64,000 nucleotides of DNA from Hygrophila difformis (lineage: Eukaryota; Streptophyta; Magnoliopsida; Lamiales; Acanthaceae), in the NCBI GenBank assembly GCA_030278955.1, contig JAOANR010000002.1, forward strand, positions 24,166,057 to 24,230,056, given 5' to 3'. This document shows, piece by piece, positions 38,201 through 49,615 of this stretch. Numbering within the stretch: position 1 is the first letter of the stretch; every line of letters starts with the position of its first letter. The notes under the pieces were generated by a model, which ran no database searches, had not been told where the DNA came from, and was given only the letters and a program-made list of their open reading frames with translations. The position numbers and the translations under genes are program-made.

Positions 38201-40315
38201 AGCTTCTTCATTTTGATGGGATTTTGGGATTGTGTTTAGGAATTTCTTGGTCTATCATTTGTAAACACAATCTGGGCATTTTGTAGGTGCTTTGCACCAT
38301 TGAGCTTATCTTGTTTTGAGTAGCTAGATTCCATATACACCATCTTAGAATCTGCTGGTGAATTGAGTGCATTTGGGTAGATAATTGAAGCTCCCATGTG
38401 TTCTTCTAGTCTATTTGGGTAGATAGGAGAGTTCATTGGAATGTAAGGGTATGTAAGGTGTGATTGACTCTTGTTCAATCTGTTTGGTGGAGATTTAGTG
38501 AAATCCTGGCTTGGAGCCCCCAGATGTAGATCGGTGGATCGAACTGGGTGAACAATTTTTCTGGTGTTAGTTTTATTTTCGCACTCTGTTCTGTTGTTGT
38601 TGACTGGTTGTTGGGATAACGCTCAAACATCATTTCCGCACTGATTTATTATCTTGACAACTGGGAAACAATATACTCTGTTTGGTATTGGTTTTTGCCC
38701 ATCTTTAGCATTTTCTGTTCTCGAGGGGACCTGTCAAGTACCAACCAAATCACTTCATTTCGGACTCTATTTTAACCGTTTGATTTCATTCAAACCCACT
38801 TAATGAAATTAAGCTCTCTTTTTTTATGTTTTCAACCAGCCAAATTGATAGTAATTAAATGGGACTACTAAGTTAAGTACTTTTTGAGTTTACTAAACAG
38901 GCCCTTAATGACTCAACCAAGTAAGGTAAGAAGGAAAAAGACAACAAAACTTTAAGTATCTACTAGTTAGCGCACTCCACTTACATTAAGAAGCATGTAT
39001 CTAGGGCAAGCAAGAGCAATTAAAATTCATTTCTTCAACTCTTCAACCATGCTGCAATAGAAGAGTGTATGGGATAAGGATAGCATAAACAGGTAACCAA
39101 CCTTGCTGTGGTAAGAGCGAGCCAAATTGTAGTAAGAATGTGCCTTTGTTGGACCATGCGTGGTTACAGCAAGTGCAGTTTCAGTCAGTTGCTCAACCAA
39201 GAAATGTTGACCAGTGAAAAAGAAATGATTGGCCAGATAATTTAATGCTGTCGCACAATAAGGATATATCTCAAAAGCCTTCTGCATTTTCTCCATTCCA
39301 CTCCTAATCCCACCAGCTGTGAACATTTGTAACAGATACTGATCTTTAACAAAACACATGCAAAAAGGTTTCAAGGACGCATAAACGGTTTCTCAAAAAT
39401 AGGGGGCAGAGAATAAGAATCAACCAATACAGGGATCATCATATTCATACTATTTTTTCAAATATTTATAGCAATTAAATTTACAGTGACTAAGTTAATA
39501 AAAAGGAGGTGATAAAAGTTGTGAGAAGAGATAATATGCAGGGAACAATATTTTGTAAAGATTTCATCCTTCCTTTCCTAATCATGATATCATATAAATA
39601 ATTATGTTTCAGATTCTTAGGCTTTAGAGGCGTCATTCATACATCTAAGGAAATTGAACACACACAATATTCTGACATTTTTCGGTCAGATTTCAAAATT
39701 ATGTGCCATGGTCAACAACGAAACAGAGTCCTTACAGGTTTACACCTTTACAATGCAAGACAACAATGAAGAGAAGATTTCAACAATTTCATGATTCAAA
39801 AAGTTAAACTAACCTTCATTAGTTTGCAAATCTGAAATTCCAAGAGCTACCAGTGCTTCAACATTGTCTGGATCTATCTGCAGTTAAATTAGACAAATGC
39901 AAAAGTTAATTCAAAAGTAAGTAAAAATTCGAGCACATGCTAATAAAACCAGCTTAACTGAAACAAACCAATAACTTGCCTGCAGAACCCGATGAAAAGC
40001 TTGTGTCGCCTTTTGATGACGACCCATTTTATAATAGCAGAAGGCGATTCCAACTCTTACGGCTGGAGCCAAAGGGTACAGTTGCAAGGCTCTCTAACAA
40101 AAAGGTAAACATTAGAGAAATACAAACACTCCAATAAGTTTTCTATAAACCCTTGCCACCAATAGAATAAAAGGTGATGAACAAACCTTATATCGCTCCA
40201 GAGCATCAGAATATTGACCACGGTTGAAGTGAATACATGCCTTCACAGAATAGAAAATAATTAAGTATAACAAGGTAGTAGGGTGCTCTAAATATCCTGT
40301 TTGTAGTGTTAAGAA

Positions 40316-40367
<52 letters not shown>

Positions 40368-43300
40368 GAAATAAACAAATTGGTGGATTTCACAACCAAC
40401 ATATGCTTTCAGGTGGGGTCATTTAACAAGAGATTATACAGCGGCAGGTCCCATCTTAAAAAGTGTTCAACATCCAAACTTTTAAGAATAAAGGTATGGT
40501 GTGGAGGAATTGATGTATAAAAATAGTTACAAAAAGATACACATGTTGAAATATTGAGTGAGGTAGTCATTTAATTTAACAAGTAGGAATCAAACAGGAG
40601 CAAGGTGGCAGCAAGGTTTTAAATATCGGTTTCGGTATCTATATCGGACATATAAATTTAGGGAAATTTCGAAGATACTTGAAATTTCGGGGGAAATTTC
40701 GGAGATATTTGTAATTTTTTGAGAAAACTAATTCGAGTTTCTGAGATGATGAAAATGAAGATATTTCAAAATTCCTCATCTCTGTTGCTATATAAATTAG
40801 TAATATGCTAACAATACTCATTTAATGATATAATATACTAGTAATATTATTGATATCATGCACCATGTATTGATAAGAGATTTAAAATTGATAAACAAGT
40901 TAATTGGATGACATCATCAATATGGGTTGAAACATAATTTTTAATTTTTTATTTTTTTTTAAAAATATATTTTTAAAATTTAGAAAAAAAATATTTTTAA
41001 AAAAAAAATCGGGAAATTTTGGGAAATTTCGGTCAAATTTCGGGAAATTTTGGATTTCGGCTGAAATTTCGATGGAAATTTTGCAAAAAAATATTGCATG
41101 TGAAATTTCGGTAATTTCGGAAATTTCGGGGATATTTAAAACAATGGGTGGCAGCGAGTCCCTTATGGAAATAACTTATAATTCTTCAACAATAAGATAA
41201 AAGAATAACCAGATAAGAAAAAGAAACCCTCATGAAGGAAGACAGACAAATCATGCCTGGTGAAAAAGGTAAGTACACAGTTCACAGCAGCTATTTTTGA
41301 CTTATCTTTAATTTACCATCAAATGAAATAAACACTATAAAGAGGTCAATTTCATCTATCAGCAGCAATAAGAACAAATGTTCATCTTCGACATGTACGC
41401 CATAAACCAGTTGTGGGCAAGGTATGTGGATCACACATGTTTGTAGTTGGGTGCTCCAGCTGCACTGCTCCACTACGTTTTCTTAATAGCGGGCATAGTG
41501 CTCCAGTGCGTCGGGTCGCGGAAGAGCGGTGAGAATTAGGGTTTTGGAAGAATGGGTTGCAGAATCACGAATTAGGGTTTCAGAGCAGAAGTGGGTTGCA
41601 ACATAATCAGGTTGTAGTAGAATCACGATGTGGGTGATGGGTGATCTGGAGCAAAGAAGACAATGCGTGCGATGTGGGTGATCGGTTCTTCGTGATGTGG
41701 GGGTTCTGCCGTTCTGAAGCAGAACCGGGTTCTTTCCCTCTTTTTTTTTTTATGTTTCAACATTCCTCTCTTCTTCTCTGTTAAAATACAGAGCCATATT
41801 CTCTGCTCCAAACGTTCTTCTCTGCTTGCTCCAGACATCTACTACTTTTCTCTGCTCCAAAGGTTTTTCTTAAATGGACAATACATTTTGTTCCATGCAA
41901 GATTTGTCATTTATTTTAGGTCGTTCCATTTTGAATTGTGGTTATGTGCTTAATTTAGAATTGGTTTTAAGTATTTTGGATGCAATTACACACCCACATA
42001 TATCATATTATGTACTCCCTCCATTTTTTTAAAGAATGACTTACTTTCATCCGACACGCTTTTCAAATCTTCTCTCATCTTACTTTCCCTCACAGTCACA
42101 CTCCATACTCCACTCTTTTTCCAGCTTTCCCGTCCATTTTATTTTACCAAAAAGGGAAATAAATCACTTATTTTAAAACATCCAAAATAGGAAAATTGGT
42201 CACTCTTTAAAAAATGGAGGTAGTGGTGGTTGTCCCACTTTACGCTATCCCACTATAGGCTGCGTTTGGGGAAAAAAAAACCCGTTTTAGTGTTTAGCTT
42301 TTAAAATATATACTAAAAATAGCTCAAAATCCTGTATATAGTAAACATTACTTTCAATAGCTGCCAATTTTTAACCTCTAACTCTAAACTCTGAACGCTC
42401 ATCTCCCCAGCATTTAGCTTTTCAAACTCCAAATTCTAAACTCTAATTTTTAACTCTGTCACCAAACACCATTACTCAAAACTACATTAATTTAAAAATA
42501 TTTTTCACCACTAATTCCAAACTCCAAACTCTAAATTCTAATTATTTCCCAAACATAGCCTATTGCGTTTTGGGGGTCTACACGTTATCCGCTATTGACT
42601 ACTATGGTTATATACAAATATAATGTGCCCTTTCTAACCATCCAAAAAACATGTAATCCAACAAATCAATAATGGAGGAAACTAAAATCATAAAAATAAT
42701 ATGACTATTGCATACTGGTACACGGCTGGTTGTCAACATAGATAATTAAGAGCACATTGAGTTGAATTGCTGAATAAAAGCACATTCACTAACAGCCTTT
42801 TGCTGCATGGTATCTACTAATTGAAGTCGATGATTAAAAATTTGGACAGGCTTCCCCCCAATCAATGCTATCCAAACAATAGAGTCCACAAATCATGGTG
42901 TTGCACAATGTGAATGAAAATTTAATATTTCAAACAATCAAAACCAATAGATGAAATTGCTAGGTGAAATGCCATAGGAAGTTTGTTTAGATTCAAGCAG
43001 CAATCCGTGGATCTGATTGGGATCATGAGCAAATCATAAACATAAAATTCAGATACCTGGCCAAGAAGAGCGGGAACATTATCAGGGTCTACCTCTAAAA
43101 CAAAGTTAAAGGCCTCTAAAGCTGGCTCAACATCTCCCTTAGCCAGGGAACTTTGGCCTGTGAGTAGATAAAACAGAAGAAATAAGATTGAGCAAACAAT
43201 AAGAATGTGAGGAGGAAATACAAAAGGATATATAGAAAATTCATTAGAGTAATTGGACTAGAAAACCATGTTCCTGGATACAGCAAATAGTTTTGTTTGT

Positions 43301-46300
43301 AAAGCTGTAATTAGCCTTTGGAATTAACATAATAAATTTTAAAAGAGATAATAAATGCACCCAATTGAAGTGATCCCTGGATCATACCATATGGCTCTCA
43401 CCCTCCCCCTTTCCCCTGCACATACACATAGCCTAATTATTTTTGTTTCCTTACTATATGTTCCAACAAAAATGCCAATGACATTATATAGGTTCAACTT
43501 TAAAAGCAACAATTTGATAGTAGTCTTAGAAGGTACAAGGTCATCATTGAGATTCAAAATGTAAGCTTTGTCTGAAATCATTGGAATTGTGAAATACAAA
43601 GTTTTCCTTCTATACGCAAATGCAGATATCATTCATAAACATATCAATATAGCAAGCACATATGTTCAGGATGAGCTTGGAACTTCCTTCTTCCGCAATA
43701 ATTCCAATCGTGAACAACTCTTTCTACCATCCTCGCCTCGAACTTTTTATTAATGAAGAACTGAGATAATATTTCATATTACAGTAAAATTTTCTATTCC
43801 AATCCAGTAAAGTAACATAAGAAAAATGCATAGCGACCAAGATATGGAAAGCTTGGATGCAGAACTCCAATATATTGGGAGGAAACATTCAAATCTGAAG
43901 CAAAACAGAAATTGGTTGCTTTGTGTCACTTCTTGCACAGGTTGTGTTGAACAAGACAAATTCTCAGTGGCTAATAACTTGGCTAAGACCTAAGGGCATT
44001 TTGATATCAACATTTACCACTCAAACTTAATATTCAGCTCGCACTTAATTAAATTAATTAAGCCTATTTGATAACAATAAAAGCCAATGACTTAATTTCA
44101 TAATTGGGTGTAGTTGTTATGCAAAATGAAACACATAATTAAGTGATTTGATTTCAATTATTGCATAATGAAAAGGTACCTTCAAATATATATAGTAAAA
44201 ATAAATTTAGATATAAAGTTTATTTGTTTAAACATCATACTCAATTTTTCACATTTAATCATTTGATGATTCAAACCTCATTTAGTTTTATCAAATAAGC
44301 CTTATTGCCTATTTAATATCCACACTTCATACTTAACCTAAATGATTAGGCACTTAATTCATCAGTTTGTGTTTGACGGCAATAACTAAATTAAGTGATT
44401 AATTTGGGTTTGATTAACTGAGTCACATAATTGATTACATGGTTCTGAATATAAAGAGTAATGATTTGATTATAACATATTACTCCCTCCATCCCAACAA
44501 AAATGTCTCATTTTGACTTTTGACATGTTCATTGATCAAGTTTGACCTAATGCTATGCAATTATATAAGAAAAATACTATCAAGTTCGGTCTTATTAGAT
44601 TCAACTAATCGTGTAGTTTTAGAATACATATTATATATAATTTTTACTTATCCATATTTTAAAATATTATCTATTAAACAAATGCATAGATAAACAAATG
44701 CATAGATACAATTTTGGGACATAAAAAATGGGACAGAGGGAGTACTAGTTTACTACTACTAATCAAAATTAATTTCCCAACATAATTTTTATTGATCTAA
44801 AAACATTTTTGGTCATCATTACTATTCGTTTTAAATTTACAATTCAAGTAAATTCAAATTTAATCACTTAATAATTCAAACTTCAAATTCCAACTCCAAC
44901 TTCAAACCCAACTTTAGCTTCAAACTGCATTCAATTTTACTAACCCTTTGAGAGGGAAGTAGAAGAGGTATCAACTTATAAAACAAAGTATAGAAACCTA
45001 AAATCTAAAGGAAATCAAGGAATTCAACTTTTTGAACACCATGCTAACTAAAAACCACAGAACCTTTCAATGACATTTATTCCTTTTTTCATGGAATAAG
45101 TAGGCTATCAATTGGGTTCATTGCCCCCTGATTGCGGGTTAACAAGTTTACCATATTTTTAAACAACAAATGGGTAACAGGGTAAGTTTGAATTATCACT
45201 CCATGGGATTTATATCATTCAATCAGTTGTAGTGAAATATAATAGTCCAAAACGCATAACGCTAGCCCAAAAAAAAAAAGGATTTACCTTTACAAACCCA
45301 GGTTGATGGTTCATGCATGTCAATCCTTGAAGCCTTGTGAAAATACTCTTTGGCCTTCATAAAGTGTTCTTCCTTTTCTCTCGATCTCGTTTCAATTTTA
45401 GCAAGGTAACCATAATATGTCCCCAGCGCATTTAAAATGGCAATCCTCTCATGCCGTACATCAGCATAATATTCATCAATCTCTGGAAATATTGAGGCGT
45501 CAGTACTGATATGCTCAAAGAAGTAATACGAACAGTACAGATGTAATCGTTTCAAATCCAGCAGAGGAAAGTCAAATCCGTATTACTCACAAAAACACCA
45601 AAAAATTACCAGGGCTGGATCCTTCTTCTAATATCTGCTTAAATTGATCAAATTTTCCTTGTTTGAAGTATTCCCTCTTCAGCCAAACAGAAAAACAATC
45701 AAAATTCAGATAAACATTGAAAATTAACATTGCATCGGTATTAAAGAAATTAGTTACTAGATATCCATGCATTAGTGTATTACATCTCATTGCACATGAA
45801 TATGGAACATCATGCAGACAATTATTGAAACAATAAAATAAACAGAATTAGATGAACATAATCATAAGTGTCCACACTTTTCCAGTCAATAGAGACAGAG
45901 GTTACCATATGCCCCTTTCCTCAATTTTGTTAAACAAAATACATATCTTGAAACTTGAAAAACTCAAATGCATTTCAACATGGAATCATCATTTAAATTT
46001 CAATGCTCCAACATCTTCAATCCCAGTTATACACTGAGCAAGTAAATAATCAAATCACATTTATCCTAATAACTTCTTCCAAATTTCAATTTTTAGTTGG
46101 CCCCTCACCGCTTTAAAGGAGTACTATATAGTCCCAACAATTCTCTACATAAATCCATGTAGGTTATAGAATTTCAATTAAATACAAGTCCATTTAGACT
46201 ATGTTTAACTAATAATCCAAAAAATATTCCTAATTAACCCTTACCTCTAGAATTGGTTAGTAGAAAATGTATATGGAGGTAATATAATATAGGGTATATA

Positions 46301-47035
46301 GAGATTTCATATATCTTAATAACTGAGTTTGGGCCTAAAAGGATATATATAGAGAGAGAGAATAAGGGAGACTCTATCTTAATCTTTCCCGCGTCTTTCT
46401 TTATTTAATACTTCCTCCGTCTCAATAGAAAGGCTACGTTGGACTTTTTGTTACTATTCACAGTTTAACTTTGATTCAAATTTTTATTATAGTTATGCAA
46501 GGAAAAACATAGTCAAGTGAGTTCTTGTTAAATCCGTCTAATCTTGCAGTTTTAGAATATCAAAGTTTTATAATTTTTACTTGTACACAATTTAAGTTAT
46601 TGTCGTTAAAAATGTGCATTGGCAATGTGTTTGGGCCCTACGTAGTGTTTTTAATGAGACGGAGGTAGTACTAAAACTAAAAAGTAGCAGCTAATATTCA
46701 CCAGAGATTTCTTAATTAAACAGAGCAAAACTAAAAAAAAAAAAAGGGAGGCCGTTAGATGCAGTTAGGTTCATACTTCAGGTTTTTCCAGATGCAGTTA
46801 GGGCATATACTTGGAACAAACCCATCAAATCTTAGAAAATTAAACTCCAGAACAAAGAAAACCTAACAAAAATTGGGGAAGAGGGTAAGCATACAGCAAT
46901 TATGAGCCATATATCGAGTGGAGCTTGCTCCGCCTTGAGAATGTCGAGGATGTCCGTAGCATCACGTGGCAACTGATCAAGCGCCACGCGCACCTCCTCC
47001 TCTGAATTCTGCACTGGAATGTACACACACGCCAT
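26002..47035 (-). CDS. CTR9: CTR9 homolog, PAF1-complex subunit (24 exons, 1,093 aa)
   Basis: Nuclear TPR scaffold of the PAF1 complex, which travels with RNA polymerase II and promotes H3K4/H3K36 methylation and H2B ubiquitination; the Arabidopsis homolog VIP6/ELF8 controls flowering through FLC. Exons: 47035-46895, 45676-45610, 45482-45288, 43157-43057, 40240-40187, 40093-39980, 39877-39814, 39316-39102, 37471-37387, 36667-36567, 36486-36394, 35879-35811, 31702-31610, 31518-31147, 30514-30434, 30310-30152, 29919-29824, 29563-29462, 29381-29274, 29190-28966, 28539-28273, 28192-28121, 26742-26455, 26121-26002. Starts MACVYIPVQNSEEEVRVALD, has many TPR repeats (e.g. YEKAGMYYMA), a coiled coil (EKRKQEDELKQ), a basic stretch KRKRKGGKRRKKDKRSR and an acidic tail. 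Length and order match the plant family. One donor is GC (39979-39978). No lesion seen. Confidence 0.97.
26987..27170 (-). mobile_element. tRNA-derived SINE in CTR9 intron 22
   Basis: A perfect 11-bp duplication AGTAATTACAA lies at 26976-26986 and 27171-27181. On the - strand the element carries a Pol III B-box (GGTTCGAATCC, rc at 27097-27107) and ends in a short poly(A) (T-run at 26989-26998). A C-run of about 17 at 27106-27122 sits right beside the B-box and probably disrupts the internal promoter. Confidence 0.8.
27280..27600. repeat. Diverged tandem duplication with (TA)n between copies
   Basis: About 140 bp ending CAACAATTCTGGGACAGAGG recurs (about 27280-27415 and 27460-27590). The copies are separated by a (TA)n run at 27417-27439. 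Both lie inside CTR9 intron 22. Confidence 0.7.
30370..30400. repeat. (AT)n microsatellite
   Basis: About 15 AT units next to exon 15 of CTR9; likely polymorphic. Confidence 0.9.
32855..32878 (+). repeat. Poly(G) run of 24
   Basis: Uninterrupted G run on the + strand (C on the CTR9 sense strand) within intron 12. Its length in the assembly may be inexact. Confidence 0.85.
33118..33125 (+). promoter_or_regulatory. TATA box of an LTR-like sequence in CTR9 intron 12
   Basis: CCTATAAATACCCC with a CT-rich leader (CTCTTCTCTGTCTATC) downstream, antisense to CTR9. It resembles the solo-LTR promoter at 37963. Confidence 0.45.
37678..38736 (+). mobile_element. Solo LTR, 1,059 bp, in CTR9 intron 8
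   Basis: Starts TGTTAAGTCC and ends ACCTGTCA, flanked by a perfect 5-bp duplication AGTAC (37673-37677 and 38737-38741). A TATA box TATAAATA at 37963-37970 and the repeated word GATGCTGACGTGGC (37785, 37903) mark its U3. It has no internal coding region, so it arose by LTR-LTR recombination. It is antisense to CTR9. Confidence 0.87.
40315..40367. repeat. (ATT)n microsatellite
   Basis: About 17 ATT units in CTR9 intron 4, close to exon 5. Confidence 0.9.
40613..41146. mobile_element. MULE-type MITE, copy 2 (534 bp), in CTR9 intron 4
   Basis: A perfect 9-bp duplication GGTGGCAGC (40604-40612 and 41147-41155). The ends are AAGGTTTTAAATATC and GATATTTAAAACAATG. It aligns along its whole length with 24717-25238. 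This copy keeps an exact duplication, so it is the younger of the two. Confidence 0.88.
42013..42222. mobile_element. Stowaway-like MITE in CTR9 intron 4
   Basis: TA-flanked; the inverted ends CTCCCTCCATTTTTTTAAAG and CTTTAAAAAATGGAGG are of the Tc1/mariner (Stowaway) type. Confidence 0.8.
44481..44744. mobile_element. Stowaway-like MITE in CTR9 intron 3
   Basis: TA duplication; the ends CTCCCTCCATCCCAACAAAA and TGGGACAGAGGGAG are inverted. Confidence 0.82.
46409..46667. mobile_element. Stowaway-like MITE in CTR9 intron 1
   Basis: TA-flanked; the ends CTTCCTCCGTCTCAATA and AATGAGACGGAGG are inverted. Confidence 0.8.
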
Positions 47036-47333
47036 GACTCGAACAATCTATGGAACCCCCAAAATTTGCAGGAAGAATCACGGCCAACGAGAGCTCAAAG
47101 GATCAATTCAAGCAAAGCATCAAATTAACCTAACCCTAGAATCCAAATTTGTTTTAAGGTTTGGCAACCGAAATACCCAAACCCTGCTGTAGAAACGATG
47201 GAATAAAGCAGACAAGTGTAGCGATGACAGTGAAGGCCGTGGCGGACGCAGGGTTGGGTCGGGGGATCGGATTTAAAATTAAAGTGGTCGAGTTCTATTT
47301 AAAATTTTAATAACTTTGTTTATTACTCCCTCG
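47036..47333 (-). promoter_or_regulatory. CTR9 5' UTR and proximal promoter region
   Basis: 298 bp between the CTR9 ATG and the nearest MITE. It contains AACCCTAGAATC-type sequence; no clear TATA box on the - strand. The span is inferred from position only. Confidence 0.4.
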
Positions 47334-47454
47334 GTCCCATTCATATTATCATGTTATGGATATTGTTGGGCACGAAAATTAATTTTTGAGTATATAGTAG
47401 GGTCATATAGTTGTCAGAGAAGGGAAATCATTTGAGTTGGGACAGAAGGAGATA
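47334..47454. mobile_element. Stowaway-like MITE upstream of CTR9 (121 bp)
   Basis: TA-flanked; the ends CTCCCTCGGTCCCATTC and TTGGGACAGAAGGAG are imperfect inverted repeats. Confidence 0.65.
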
Positions 47455-47750
47455 AAACTAAAATAATTTTTCACACACACAGTTTCCCTCCCAAATTTTC
47501 CCTCCTCACATTCCATTTTTTTATTACTTTCTCTTACACACACTGAATTTCCCTCCCAAGAATTAAAAAAATGAAAATGACATGAAAAATGCACCCCACA
47601 AATCATTTACTCCATTTCCCCCCTATATAGTCTCATTTCCCTTCATTTTTCTGCCTGCAAGTGGTATTTTCGTATATCCTGCTTTTCATATTCCGTGTGC
47701 ATATGTTTATGAGTTTATTCATTTATATGAGTGTCCTTTTACCATTTACA

Positions 47751-47838
47751 GAAACCCCATGTTGCCGAAACCTGATCCATGGCAGTCGGAAATGAAACTC
47801 TACGCGACCGTTTTCTTCCCAAAAGGAGCAAAGGCTGC
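47751..47838 (+). pseudogene. Exon-like fragment cut by an LTR, unknown gene
   Basis: A pyrimidine-rich acceptor-like TTTTACCATTTACAG precedes an open stretch NPMLPKPDPWQSEMKLYATV that ends exactly where the TGTAACACCCC repeat begins at 47839. The amino-acid composition looks coding. I do not recognise the family. It may be a host exon split by insertion; the matching half is not seen in this window. Confidence 0.35.
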
Positions 47839-48837
47839 TGTAACACCCCGGTTTTTGGTCACCCAGGTCGGGATGTCACCGCCACATCCCCTAGTAAGAC
47901 ACGGTTTCTCCGAGCTCACTAAAGGAATGCAAGGCTAGGTATTGCAGTATTTAAAACATTTAAAGCATTCAAAATAGCCCATACAATATAGTTCGAAAAT
48001 AATAATATCATAGCGCAGCGGAAATAATTGTTTAAGTATAGTATTGCAGCGGAAAATGTAAATAGGGCCGACATGGCCAAAACACAGGTTAAACAGACAC
48101 GTTCATATTATAGTCTAATGTACGAATTTAAAAAAAAAATAATGTTTTCCCAAAAGTAAAGTTCCCATGCATGAACGTGCTCATGTTCATTCTACGTACT
48201 CTGTAAGAAAAGAAAATAAAAAGAAATGGTTTGGTCAGCACAACTTGCTGAGTAAGTTAACACATGCATGATCGTAGGGTTTAAAAGCCATTAATTTAAT
48301 ATTTAAATAAAACTTAATAACATAAATAATACAGTTTAATTTAATCAACTATCCAATTTGCATAATACAATTCAGGGCTTTATTTAACAACACATTTCAC
48401 ATAATCTAAAATAAAAGCCATAACTTAAATAAGCATTTAAATAATTTAATTGGACAACAAAATATAATTTAATTTAATTTAGCTTTCCCCCTTACATCCC
48501 AGATTCAGTATTTCAAGTATTTCACGATTGCATCGTAATCTCAACAAGTTTAGCCGGTAGCCCGGCGGCCGCAACCGTATCAACCATACCCAGTACCACT
48601 CCGGAGCCTCGGGAAACCCATGTGGATATTCTCGAGAGTGTAGACTCTATATCTCATGCCGTTTTGGCAATATCATATCTCAATCTTAGCGCGATATGGT
48701 TGCGAAGAACACGTGGTGTTCGTTCGGACGAGAGGAAAATGGGGGAAAGAAGATGAAGAAACAGAAGTGACAAGTGAAAGTGAAGAGAGAGTGTGAAAAA
48801 CTGGAGGGGTGGGGGGGTATAAATACTAGAACTTTTG
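47839..48837 (+). repeat. LTR-like repeat, copy A (TGTAACACCCC family)
   Basis: Begins TGTAACACCCCGG and aligns in patches with 61430 onward (GACCCAGG, CGGGATG, CACCGCCACA, GCAGCGGAAA, CCGGCGGCCGCA). TATAAATA at 48818-48825 fits an LTR promoter on the + strand. The right end is unclear. Start motif and promoter suggest a Ty3/Gypsy LTR. Confidence 0.65.
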
Positions 48838-49140
48838 TCGCGGAATTCGAGATTTTTGTCGCGGAACAAGGTTCCGCGACAAGGCATAACGACATCAGAG
48901 AGGTCGCGGAGCAGGGATTCGGTCGCGGAGCAATGCTCCGCGATAAGGCTATCGCGACAAAGTTCAGCATAAAGACAAAGTCAACGGGGGTTGTGTCGCG
49001 GAGCAGGGCCTGGTCGCGGAGTCATGCTCCGCGACAAAGTGCATCGCGACAACCAGCAGAGAGCTGAGGGCAGAAGAGGGTTTGTCGCGGAACAGGTCCT
49101 GGTCGCGATGCATGACATCGCGACAAAGGACCTTCCGCGA
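48838..49140. repeat. Hairpin repeat cluster i (TCGCGGAAC type)
   Basis: Four short palindromes at about 48858, 48922, 49013 and 49102: GTCGCGGAAC/GTTCCGCGAC, TCGCGGAGC/GCTCCGCGA, GTCGCGGAG/CTCCGCGAC and GTCGCGAT/ATCGCGAC. The arms differ between copies but stay complementary. It starts about 12 bp after the TATA box of copy A. Confidence 0.8.
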
Positions 49141-49615
49141 TAAAGAATTTTGAATTTTCAAATTTTCTTGGACTGGGCCCGAGTTGTGATGTTGGGCCTG
49201 AGTCCATTTTATTTGATTTGGGCTGAATAAATTCAGTCCAAATAAATTCAAAAGTGCTGGGCTGAGAATTAAATGATACACTTGCATAAAATTAGGTTGG
49301 GTCAGTTCCATTTATCTGTGAATTTTATTTCGGGTATTGAATTTCTTCAAATTTCGAAAGCGTTTTCTCAGACTTATGGAACTAATCCAACCAAGAACCT
49401 GGTTTTTCCATGTTACTCTTTTCTGCTCCTTCTTTTTGATGGTTCCGAACTTCTGCAAGGCAGATAATTGAAATGCATTAGACTTTCTCCAAATATCAAC
49501 ATCCTCACATTTAGAGTCTTAGTACTCTAAATGTTCAATTGATCTTTGGGTACTTTCTTGTCGTGAAATAAGTACTATATATAAAATGAAATTTTTGTGT
49601 TTTTAATGCTGTTTC
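49141..49615. other. Non-coding tract downstream of the Athila pol frame
   Basis: No env-like frame is present where many Athila elements carry one. GGGCCTGAGTCC and GGGCTG-rich words occur at 49170-49270. I could not place a polypurine tract or 3' LTR. Confidence 0.4.
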
